Assembly: GCA_001773255.1 (NCBI GenBank)
Contig: MEWF01000026.1
Coordinates: forward strand, 1-17,176
Direction of reading: 5' to 3'
Length of the DNA stretch: 17,176 nucleotides
Source of the DNA: a candidate division WWE3 bacterium RIFOXYC2_FULL_42_13
GTDB taxonomy: Bacteria; Patescibacteriota; WWE3; UBA101185; UBA10185
A program made the position numbers and the translations under genes. The notes below the pieces were generated by a model, which was given only the letters and a program-made list of their open reading frames with translations, was not told where the DNA came from and did not search any database. Of this stretch, positions 1-6,282 are shown piece by piece. The first letter of the stretch is position 1. Each line of letters begins with the position of its first letter.

Positions 1-2
1 CC

Positions 3-860
3 CTGGAAAAGCTTTACAAACTGATTTTTGACCTACAAAAACTGTACGAAGCGGCACCGGAAATCCAGGAAATAGAAATAAATCCTGTAATAGTAACGGT
101 AAATGATGTCTGGGCAGTTGACACAAAGGTAATTCTGGAAGAAAACAAGCCAAAACCCGTAGTACCTAAGTTTAAGGTGGCAAAAACCTTGAAAGCTGAA
201 ATTTTGGCAGGAAAGATCCACTATTTTGAATTTGAAGCCGAAAAGCCTTTAGTGTTAAAACCCGGGCAATACGTGAGTGTGAAAGTTTCTTCAACCAGAA
301 TTAACTGTTATTCGGTCGCCGGGCAGTCTTCTCCTACAAAATTTAATCTATTAGTAGACTCAACTCCCGGAGGTCCGGGTTCAAAATTCTTTGAGGCTCT
401 TAAAGAAGGGGACGTGATAACTTACTTGGGGCCGTTCGGAGCGTTTACATTAAAACCCGACGACGGTGCAGACATCATACTTTTTATGGCAACCGGTTCG
501 GGACTAGCTCCGTTAAAATTAATGTTTGAATATCTACTCAGGGTAGAAAAAACGAAGAAAAATTTAGTTCTATACCTCGGGCTTAATAATTGTGAAGATG
601 TATTTATGGAAGAGTACTTCGCGTTACTTGCCAAAGAATTTTCCAACTTTAAATATAATATTGCGGTATGTAACGAAAGTGCAAAGTGGAAAGGCGCGAC
701 AGGATTTATCACGCCTCTGGTTAAAAATGATTTTCCGGATGCAAGTAAATGCGCGGCCTATTTGTGCGGAAATAAATTTATGATTAATGATGTTACAAAA
801 GTTTTGATGGCCAACGGGTGCCCGGCAGAAAGGATCTATTTTGAAAAATACGATGTCTAA
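3..860 (+). CDS. Acyl-CoA synthetase (ADP-forming) ATP-grasp end fused to FNR-like flavoprotein reductase; 5' partial
   Basis: One uninterrupted frame runs from the left edge to the stop at 858-860. The first ~50 codons look like the end of the ATP-grasp domain of ADP-forming acetyl/acyl-CoA synthetases (EIEINP followed by AVDTKVIL), which convert acyl-CoA, ADP and phosphate to acid, CoA and ATP. After a Lys/Pro-rich linker (~145-170) comes a complete ferredoxin-NAD(P) reductase-like module: a beta-barrel with KPGQYVSV, a flavin-binding segment RINCYSVAG (297-323), GPFGAF, a nucleotide-binding ATGSGLAP, and the terminal YFEKY typical of the family. In the flavin motif Asn stands where the usual Arg of RxYS is expected. 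No Cys-rich 2Fe-2S tail is present, unlike PyrK. A GTG at 177 could start a separate 227-aa reductase, but it lies inside the first FNR strand (FKVAKTL) and has no spaced Shine-Dalgarno, so I favour a fusion. Overlaps korA by 8 bp. Substrate not determinable. Confidence 0.8.
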   Translation: MEKLYKLIFDLQKLYEAAPEIQEIEINPVIVTVNDVWAVDTKVILEENKPKPVVPKFKVAKTLKAEILAGKIHYFEFEAEKPLVLKPGQYVSVKVSSTRINCYSVAGQSSPTKFNLLVDSTPGGPGSKFFEALKEGDVITYLGPFGAFTLKPDDGADIILFMATGSGLAPLKLMFEYLLRVEKTKKNLVLYLGLNNCEDVFMEEYFALLAKEFSNFKYNIAVCNESAKWKGATGFITPLVKNDFPDASKCAAYLCGNKFMINDVTKVLMANGCPAERIYFEKYDV

Positions 861-2586
861 ATCTGAAATAATATCGGTAAAAATAGGTGCGGAAGCCGGG
901 CAGGGCGTCAAATCAGCGGGATTGATGCTCGCTAAACTCGCTATACGTTCGGGCTATCACATCTATAACCAGATAGAATACCCGTCACTTATTAAAGGCG
1001 GTCACAATGTTTTACAGGTGAACATTTCTAAAGATGAGGTCACCGCGCCGAGAAGAGTGAACGATATTCTAATTGCATTAAATCAGGACACCGTCAATAA
1101 ACACTTTTCCGAATTTTCTGCCGACTCCGCGCTGATTTTTGAGTCAGACTCCAAGATTGATACTTCCAAAGTTCCTCCGAACGTTGCTTTGCTCGGTATC
1201 CCCCTTTCAAAAATAGCAAAAGAATCGGGAAATTCTGATTTATTAATTAACACCGTCGCCTTGGGTGCTGTAACCGCAGTTCTCGGAGGAAATTTAGTTA
1301 TTCTTAACGAATTAATCGCGGAGGAATTTGGAAACAAAGGTGAAGAAATTGTTAAGGCTAACGCTTTAGTAGCTGAACAAGGGTTTAAACATATCACCGA
1401 AAATTATAAAAAATTTATAAAAGGATTTCTTGTCCCGTCTGACTCGGTCAGTAATTTCGTTCCTCACATGGCCGTTGACGGCAACGAAAGTGTGGCACTC
1501 GGTGCAATTGCGTCCGGGCTTCAGTTTGCAGCCATTTACCCGATGTCTCCTATTTCAAATATTTTGGCTGTTCTTGCGGAAAATCAGGAAAAGTTCGGCT
1601 ACATTTATAAACAGCCTGAGGACGAACTATCCGCTATAAACATGGCAATCGGAGCTTCCTATGCCGGCGTGAGAGCCATGACAGCCACATCAGGCGGGGG
1701 ATTCAGTTTGATGTCAGAGGGTTTCGGGCTTGCCGGAATGACGGAAACACCGCTTGTCATCATAGAAGGAATGCGTCCGGGACCTGCCACCGGGCTTCCT
1801 ACCTGGAGCGACCAGGGCGATCTACAGATGATCTTAAATGCCCACCAGGGTGATTTTCCAAGAATAGTCCTGGCTGCAGGCGATGCAAAAGAGGCATTTG
1901 AACTAACCATGCAGGCATTTAACCTGGCCGACAAATACCAGACGCCCATTGTCCTTATTATTGATAAAAACATTTGTGAAAACACTCAAAGCTACCCTTT
2001 ACTGGATTTTTCAGGATACAAAATAGACCGTGGAAAGTTTTCAACCCAAATAATAAAAGAATATCAAAGATACGAACTCACACCTGACGGAATCTCACAA
2101 AGGACCATTCCCGGCTCCGGCAACTTTTTCATAGCAAACTCCGATGAACATGATCAGGTAGGTTACTCTAACGAAGATGCCGAAACTAGAACTAGAATGA
2201 TGGAAAAAAGAATGACGAAGCTGAAAGTGTGCAAAGAACAGGATATGAAAAAACCTAAATTATATGGACCGGAAAGTGCAGACATTACGATACTGTCGTG
2301 GGGCAGTAATAAGGGCACCATGCTCCAGGCTTTAAAAGGCCTAGATGATGTAAATTATGTACACATCAATTGGATGAGCCCTTTCCCTACTGAAGCACTG
2401 GAAGAAATGTTGTCCGGAGCAAAATTTATTTTAAACATTGAGTGTAACTATACGGGACAAATGGCGAGACTAATTAGAGAAAATACAAAAATTAAGATAA
2501 GCGAAAGCCTTCTTAGATACGACGGTCGACAGTTTTACCCCGAGGAAATAATTGATGCGGTAAATAATATAAGGAGTAAAAAATGA
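853..2586 (+). CDS. korA: 2-oxoacid:ferredoxin oxidoreductase, fused gamma-alpha subunit
   Basis: With KorB this thiamine-diphosphate enzyme oxidatively decarboxylates a 2-oxoacid to acyl-CoA, passing electrons to ferredoxin in the cytosol. The 577-aa protein has an N-terminal gamma domain (GAEAGQGVKSAG near residue 10, then EYPSLIKGGHN) and, from about residue 205, the pyrimidine-binding alpha domain (EDELSAINMAIGASYAG, TSGGGFSLMSEG, GPATGLPTWSDQGDL), then a transketolase-C-like end. This gamma-alpha order is that of KorA and archaeal OFOR rather than five-domain PFOR. The substrate-site motif normally written YPITP reads YPMSP (Y229), so the preferred acid is uncertain. ATG 853 is chosen because it is an ATG overlapping the previous stop. 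A TTG at 841 in the same frame lies 6 nt behind AGAAAGGA and would add four residues, and it remains possible. The stop overlaps the korB start (ATGA), implying translational coupling. Confidence 0.93.
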   Translation: MSKSEIISVKIGAEAGQGVKSAGLMLAKLAIRSGYHIYNQIEYPSLIKGGHNVLQVNISKDEVTAPRRVNDILIALNQDTVNKHFSEFSADSALIFESDSKIDTSKVPPNVALLGIPLSKIAKESGNSDLLINTVALGAVTAVLGGNLVILNELIAEEFGNKGEEIVKANALVAEQGFKHITENYKKFIKGFLVPSDSVSNFVPHMAVDGNESVALGAIASGLQFAAIYPMSPISNILAVLAENQEKFGYIYKQPEDELSAINMAIGASYAGVRAMTATSGGGFSLMSEGFGLAGMTETPLVIIEGMRPGPATGLPTWSDQGDLQMILNAHQGDFPRIVLAAGDAKEAFELTMQAFNLADKYQTPIVLIIDKNICENTQSYPLLDFSGYKIDRGKFSTQIIKEYQRYELTPDGISQRTIPGSGNFFIANSDEHDQVGYSNEDAETRTRMMEKRMTKLKVCKEQDMKKPKLYGPESADITILSWGSNKGTMLQALKGLDDVNYVHINWMSPFPTEALEEMLSGAKFILNIECNYTGQMARLIRENTKIKISESLLRYDGRQFYPEEIIDAVNNIRSKK

Positions 2587-3440
2587 CAAAAATCGACGAT
2601 TTGAAAACACCCCACTTTCCAAGCTGGTGCCCGGGATGTGGAAACCTGAATATCTGGAGTTCCTTTAAAAACGCCGCGGTTCAGGAAGGATGGGACAACG
2701 GCAACAGCGCAATCGTTGCTGGGATAGGGTGCCACGGCCACATCGTTAACTTCATGAAAATGAACTCGTTTGAGGGGCTCCACGGAAGAGCCTTACCTGT
2801 GGCCACCGGCGTGAAAATGGTCAACCACCGGTTAAACGTGTTCGTATTTACAGGTGACGGCGATTGTTTTGGTGAGGGCGGAAATCACTTCATCCACGCA
2901 TGCAGAAGAAATCATGACCTGACTGTCCTTATACACGACAATACCTTATATGCCCTTACCACCGGTCAGACTTCGCCGCTGTCCGAGCACGGCTTTAAAA
3001 CAAAATCCACTCCTCAGGGAAATCCCGACGAACCGTTTAATCCATTAGCATTAGCTATAATTTCGGGCGCTACATTTGTCGCCCGGGCATACGCCGGAGA
3101 TATGCCGAAACTTACGGAAATCATAGTTGCGGCGAACAAACACAAAGGACTGTCACTGATCGACATCCTTCAGCCCTGCGTGACCTTCAATAAAGTTTGC
3201 ACACACGGTTACTATCGCGAAAATACCTATTACTTGGAGCCGGATTATGATCCAACAAACAAACAAAAGGCTTTGGATAGAGCTTTCGAGTTCGGGGAGA
3301 AGAAGATTCCGCTGGGAATTTTTTACAAGTCGGACAAACCATCGTATGAGGAGCAGATCCCTCAAATCAAAGATAAGCCGCTTGTCGAAATGCCTCTGGA
3401 GAGGGCGTCGGCCGTAGAACTATTTAAAAAATATACTTAA
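2583..3440 (+). CDS. korB: 2-oxoacid:ferredoxin oxidoreductase beta subunit
   Basis: Beta subunit carrying thiamine diphosphate and one [4Fe-4S] cluster, partner of KorA. The 285-aa protein shows four cysteines at the spacing known for OFOR beta chains: C16 and C19 (WCPGCG), C50 (GIGCHGH) and C199 (LQPC). The TPP/Mg site is GDGDCFGEGGNHF (91-103), with the downstream Asn in DNTLYALTTGQ (N120). The final ~80 residues match the usual C-terminal extension. ATG 2583 is supported by AAGGAG at 2571-2576 (6-nt spacing) and by a 4-nt overlap with korA. There is no separate delta ferredoxin subunit; the small ferredoxin 38 nt downstream is the obvious electron acceptor candidate. Confidence 0.95.
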   Translation: MTKIDDLKTPHFPSWCPGCGNLNIWSSFKNAAVQEGWDNGNSAIVAGIGCHGHIVNFMKMNSFEGLHGRALPVATGVKMVNHRLNVFVFTGDGDCFGEGGNHFIHACRRNHDLTVLIHDNTLYALTTGQTSPLSEHGFKTKSTPQGNPDEPFNPLALAIISGATFVARAYAGDMPKLTEIIVAANKHKGLSLIDILQPCVTFNKVCTHGYYRENTYYLEPDYDPTNKQKALDRAFEFGEKKIPLGIFYKSDKPSYEEQIPQIKDKPLVEMPLERASAVELFKKYT

Positions 3441-3478
3441 ATGTTGCCTAAGGCCGGAAAATTCTTTACCATAAACTA

Positions 3479-3724
3479 ATGGAAGATAAAGAAATTCAAA
3501 TAGGAAAATATAAAGTAAAAGTATTAAGAGAATCTTGTATTGGTGCGGCGTCCTGCATAGCGGTCTCGCCGTCTGTATTTAAATTGGATGGAGATAACAA
3601 AGCGGTATTTGTAGACGGAGCGAATGACGAACCGGATAATATTGTAATGGCCGCGCAGTCATGCCCCACGAAGGCAATTGTTGTCATCGACACGGAAACA
3701 GGCAAACAGGTTTGGCCTGAATAG
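3479..3724 (+). CDS. Small single-cluster ferredoxin with three cysteines
   Basis: An 81-aa soluble electron carrier. The cluster motif reads C20-IGAAS-C26 with a distal C62-P, and Ala23 replaces the second cysteine of the usual CxxCxxC. Only three cysteines remain, so the seen ligand set fits a [3Fe-4S] cluster or a [4Fe-4S] cluster with a non-cysteine fourth ligand; which one cannot be told from sequence. The rest (VSPSVFKLDGDNKAVF, AAQSCPTKAI) is typical of the Fer4_13/Fer4_15-type monocluster fold. Position directly after korB and before a transporter suggests a role as acceptor for KorAB or partner of the FNR domain encoded at the start of the operon. No clear Shine-Dalgarno precedes the ATG. 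Confidence 0.9.
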   Translation: MEDKEIQIGKYKVKVLRESCIGAASCIAVSPSVFKLDGDNKAVFVDGANDEPDNIVMAAQSCPTKAIVVIDTETGKQVWPE

Positions 3725-3733
3725 CTAAAACTT

Positions 3734-4648
3734 ATGTCAAACACTACCCGCGGAATATATCTTTCTTTATTAACTGCGTTTATCTCGGGTTTTTCTATTT
3801 TCGTTAATAAGTTCGCTGTCGATGCGATAAAACCTGCGCTGTATTTTACTTCCGTTAAGAACATTGCAGTGGCACTATTGATAGTCTCTATTGTTTTGAT
3901 AACAGGCGAGTGGAAAAAAATCGCCAAACTCAGCAGAAAAGACCTGGGTTACTTGACATTAATAGGAATCATCGGAGGCTCACTTCCTTTTTATCTTTAT
4001 TTCACGGGTCTGTCTCAAACCCCCGCTGTCAACGCCGCGATCATCCATAAAACGTTGGTATTTTGGGTCATGTTAATGGCGGTGCCCTTTTTAAAAGAAA
4101 AAGTATCTAAAAGACAAATCTTGGCGGTTCTAATGTTATTTGCAGGAAATATTGTTGTCGGAGGTTTTAAAGGATTTAAATTCTCTCAGGGCGAATTGAT
4201 GCTCTTGGCTGCAACAATTTTGTGGGCCGTGGAAAATATAATCGCTAAAAAGGTTTTAACTTCCGTCTCGCCAAATATTGTCACAGCTTTTAGAATGGGA
4301 CTCGGTTCTCTCGTACTTATGTCGGCCACGATTATAACAGTGCCGCAGGTATTGCAGAAAAGTCTGGCACTAAGCGGACAGCAATTTTTCTTTATCGGAC
4401 TTACCGTACTGTTCTTGTTGGCTTACACTACGACCTGGTATCACGCTCTTAAACATGCTCCGGCAGTTGTAGTAACTTCAGTTTTGGTTTCTTCTACGTT
4501 AATTACTAACATTCTCTCTGCTATTTTTATTACTCATAGCTGGAATGTCGTTCTGACGGTGCAATCTGTGTTAATAGTCACAGGTCTGGTGTTATTTTCC
4601 AGAAGCTCGACAACTCGCCCCAACCTCAGTGTAAATACGACACTATAG
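3734..4648 (+). CDS. EamA/DMT-family transporter
   Basis: A 304-aa integral membrane protein of the drug/metabolite transporter superfamily. About ten hydrophobic segments are visible, arranged as two five-helix EamA repeats. The first ends near VLMLFAGNIVVGG; the second starts at GELMLLAATILWAVENIIAKK. Features such as FYLYFTGLSQTPAVNAAIIHKTLVFWV and TTTWYHALKHAPAVVVTSVLV are typical of the family, whose members export or import small metabolites or amino acids. Starts 9 nt after the ferredoxin stop, so probably co-transcribed with the kor operon, though no Shine-Dalgarno is evident. Substrate cannot be inferred. The end of the gene contains a chance resemblance to a phage T7 promoter (see rejected items). 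Confidence 0.88.
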   Translation: MSNTTRGIYLSLLTAFISGFSIFVNKFAVDAIKPALYFTSVKNIAVALLIVSIVLITGEWKKIAKLSRKDLGYLTLIGIIGGSLPFYLYFTGLSQTPAVNAAIIHKTLVFWVMLMAVPFLKEKVSKRQILAVLMLFAGNIVVGGFKGFKFSQGELMLLAATILWAVENIIAKKVLTSVSPNIVTAFRMGLGSLVLMSATIITVPQVLQKSLALSGQQFFFIGLTVLFLLAYTTTWYHALKHAPAVVVTSVLVSSTLITNILSAIFITHSWNVVLTVQSVLIVTGLVLFSRSSTTRPNLSVNTTL

Positions 4649-4649
4649 G

Positions 4650-4677
4650 TTGATACTATTGCTAAGTAGTTTATAAT
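4650..4677 (+). promoter_or_regulatory. Sigma70-type promoter for the 4747 gene
   Basis: TTGATA (4650-4655), a 16-nt spacer, then TATAAT (4672-4677) gives a near-consensus -35/-10 pair. The expected start site near 4684 leaves a leader of about 60 nt before the ATG at 4747. It sits immediately after the stop of the EamA gene, which separates the next gene from the kor operon. Confidence 0.75.
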
Positions 4678-4746
4678 AATCCTTATTCTCAGAAAGAGTG
4701 TCGGTAAATCAACTGCCATTAACTCGAAAATAAGGAGGAGACGGAA

Positions 4747-5085
4747 ATGAGCGAGTACGATACGTTGATCGTAAAGATTGACAGGCGTACCGGTGGTCGT
4801 AGGTACCGTCAATATTATGTCAGAACCCGCATTTGTGATTCCAGTCTGGAGATGTTTGAACTTCCCCTGAACATCTATTTACTCAAAGACAGTAATGTGG
4901 GGTACCTCGGGCACGAACTGGTTCTAAAACTTAATGAGGTAGACGGCATAGAAGAAGTGTATCTCAGTCCCTTTTGTTTAGGTATCGGAAAAAACCCGGC
5001 ATTTGATTGGGAAGATATCGAGGCAGATATTCTATTTTCCCTCGAAACCGTGGTAGGGAAGCCCGTAGAAATAAAACGTGCGTAA
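4747..5085 (+). CDS. Small protein with NifU/Nfu N-terminal-like segment
   Basis: A 112-aa soluble protein. Residues ~58-105 (LVLKLNEVDGIEEVYLSP, then IGKNPAFDWEDIEADI) resemble the Nfu_N pattern: a short 'GV..V' strand, a strand ending in K(N), Trp, and an acidic helix. The first half is basic and not recognised. The C-terminal CxxC domain that binds clusters in true Nfu proteins is missing, so a scaffold role is not shown; the family call is tentative. Translation start is certain: a strong Shine-Dalgarno AAGGAGGAG (4732-4740) lies 6 nt before the ATG. The gene has its own promoter and terminator, unlike its operon neighbours, which suggests high or independent expression. Its place between ferredoxin and hydrogenase genes would suit an Fe-S or redox accessory role, but that is inference. 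Confidence 0.8.
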   Translation: MSEYDTLIVKIDRRTGGRRYRQYYVRTRICDSSLEMFELPLNIYLLKDSNVGYLGHELVLKLNEVDGIEEVYLSPFCLGIGKNPAFDWEDIEADILFSLETVVGKPVEIKRA

Positions 5086-5093
5086 AAACCAAA

Positions 5094-5130
5094 AAGCCAG
5101 ATTTTTCAAAAAAAGTCTGGCTTCTTTTTT
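5094..5130. terminator. Bidirectional intrinsic terminator
   Basis: Perfect 8-bp stem AAGCCAGA (5094-5101) / TCTGGCTT (5116-5123) with a 14-nt A/T-rich loop, followed by CTTTTTT on the plus strand and preceded by an A-rich run that gives a T-rich run on the minus strand. It lies between the convergent genes 4747-5085 (+) and 5129-5845 (-) and can serve both; its T-run reaches into the minus-strand gene's stop codon. Confidence 0.85.
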
Positions 5131-5845
5131 ACTCGATAGCTTTCAAAACTTCATCAGTCCAGTAAGTTATTTTCCCGACCTCATCTTCCGTTAATATTTT
5201 TACTATTTGCTTCCAGTGCACCGTCACGATGTCCCCAACTTTAAGAGCTGGCACAAATCCTTCGACAAATGGAAAAGTTTCGATAATAAGTGTACGCTTG
5301 TAAACACCTTTTACCTTTTTCAACGAATTTAAATTAACTACCGCCGTTTTCTTATTTACCTTTTCCACTTTGCCCCAACGGATCATACAGTTATTTATCG
5401 ACTCCAAATTGTAAGGAACGGACCCACTCGCCCTTCCAACACCTACGTGCAAAACCTGAAATAAATGCGTGGGAATAAATTTTTTGGGCTTTTCGGACTT
5501 TAGCTCGGCGACAAACCATTCAGGAACCCCCTGCTTTGCAAAAAAGTTCAATAGGGTTGGGTAGTCTTTGTTCCTCGCTTTCAGCAGTTTGTCGTTTCCT
5601 AGCCAATAGCTTTCTACAATCTTATAAGAAAACTTCGGAAGTCCGGTGATTTTAGAGAGGGTTCTTAAATATGGATGCAAAACGATAAAATGCTTAAACT
5701 CTTCTTCTACACCTGCGCACTTTCCCTTAATAACGCACGATTTAAATTTCTCGGGGGCTGAATCCTTGCCACAGTAACCGAGAGAGTTGGGAGGGAGGGT
5801 AAACCTTGAATTTAGTTGAAGCGCCTTTTTATCTATGCCAATCAT
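5129..5845 (-). CDS. DUF6390-like protein of the hydrogenase locus
   Basis: A 238-aa soluble protein of unknown function. The N-terminus (FTLPPNSLGYCGKD, ~residues 15-28) and a middle segment (YKIVESYWLGNDKL) match my memory of DUF6390, a family seen beside NiFe hydrogenase genes; this match is from memory and not certain. Cysteines C25, C37 and C43 near the N-terminus could bind metal but form no known motif. A central HLFQVLHVGVGRASG segment and a beta-rich C-terminal ~90 residues (KVGDIVTVHWKQIV) complete it. No signal peptide or membrane segment. It diverges from the maturation protease gene across only 35 bp and converges on the 4747 gene at a shared terminator. By context an accessory role in hydrogenase assembly is likely. 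Confidence 0.75.
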   Translation of the reverse strand: MIGIDKKALQLNSRFTLPPNSLGYCGKDSAPEKFKSCVIKGKCAGVEEEFKHFIVLHPYLRTLSKITGLPKFSYKIVESYWLGNDKLLKARNKDYPTLLNFFAKQGVPEWFVAELKSEKPKKFIPTHLFQVLHVGVGRASGSVPYNLESINNCMIRWGKVEKVNKKTAVVNLNSLKKVKGVYKRTLIIETFPFVEGFVPALKVGDIVTVHWKQIVKILTEDEVGKITYWTDEVLKAIE

Positions 5846-5880
5846 TTTAGTGCAAACCTGTTGTAAAATAAAGGTTGCCT

Positions 5881-6282
5881 ATGAAAGTTTATGTATTCGG
5901 GAATAAAGATTTAGGGTTGGACAACAAAACTTTTATTGTGGTGAAAGAGTTAAGTGCTATGTTTCCGCAAATTGAGTTTACCGAAGTTGCGCCTAACGCA
6001 GATTTACCTTTTGAACCGGAAAAACATATTTTTATTTTGGACACGGTTGACGGTATCGGTGAACCCACTTTGATTGAAGACAGCGCTCTAGACAAACTCG
6101 TAAACACAAGCTCCGTTTCAGTTCACGATTTTGACCTGGGGTTTCAATTGAAGTATCTGAAAAAACTCGGGAAGCTTGGAACAGTCACAATTATAGGATT
6201 GCCCATAGAGAAGAGAATAAATTATTTGCGTATCCAGTCGATTTTTAAAAAGTTGGTCGCACAGGACATACAGGGATCGTAA
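5881..6282 (+). CDS. NiFe-hydrogenase maturation protease (HyaD/HycI/FrhD type)
   Basis: A 133-aa divergent member of the M52 endopeptidase family, which removes the C-terminal tail of the NiFe large subunit once nickel is inserted. The N-terminal strand and loop MKVYVFGNKDLGLDN match the 'GN(x)5D' site, with D14 where HybD has its Glu16 nickel ligand. D54/D57 in LDTVDG fit the second acidic ligand, and H82 in SVHDFDLGFQL fits the conserved histidine. TVTIIGLPI is the typical late strand. ATG 5881 is chosen over an in-frame TTG at 5875 because AAGG (5871-5874) lies 6 nt upstream. Its last 20 codons overlap, on the opposite strand, the end of the hydrogenase large-subunit gene, its probable substrate. 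Confidence 0.85.
   Translation: MKVYVFGNKDLGLDNKTFIVVKELSAMFPQIEFTEVAPNADLPFEPEKHIFILDTVDGIGEPTLIEDSALDKLVNTSSVSVHDFDLGFQLKYLKKLGKLGTVTIIGLPIEKRINYLRIQSIFKKLVAQDIQGS

Noticed and set aside
177..860. Separate 227-aa reductase starting at GTG 177
   Set aside because: The frame is open upstream to the window edge, the first FNR strand begins before 177, and AAGG is directly adjacent to the GTG with no spacing. A fusion explains it better.
853..2586. Reassigned UGA code (Gracilibacteria-type)
   Set aside because: TGA ends korA, the P2 ATPase and the TPR gene at natural C-termini, and no in-frame TGA appears within the conserved genes.
4632..4649. Near match to the phage T7 promoter (TAAATACGACACTATAGG)
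   Set aside because: It lacks two bases of the T7 consensus, lies within the last codons and stop of the EamA gene, and no phage polymerase or cloning-vector sequence is seen; most likely chance.
5875..5880. TTG start two codons before the maturation protease ATG
   Set aside because: AAGG at 5871-5874 touches the TTG but is well spaced for ATG 5881, where the family's MK-hydrophobic start begins.
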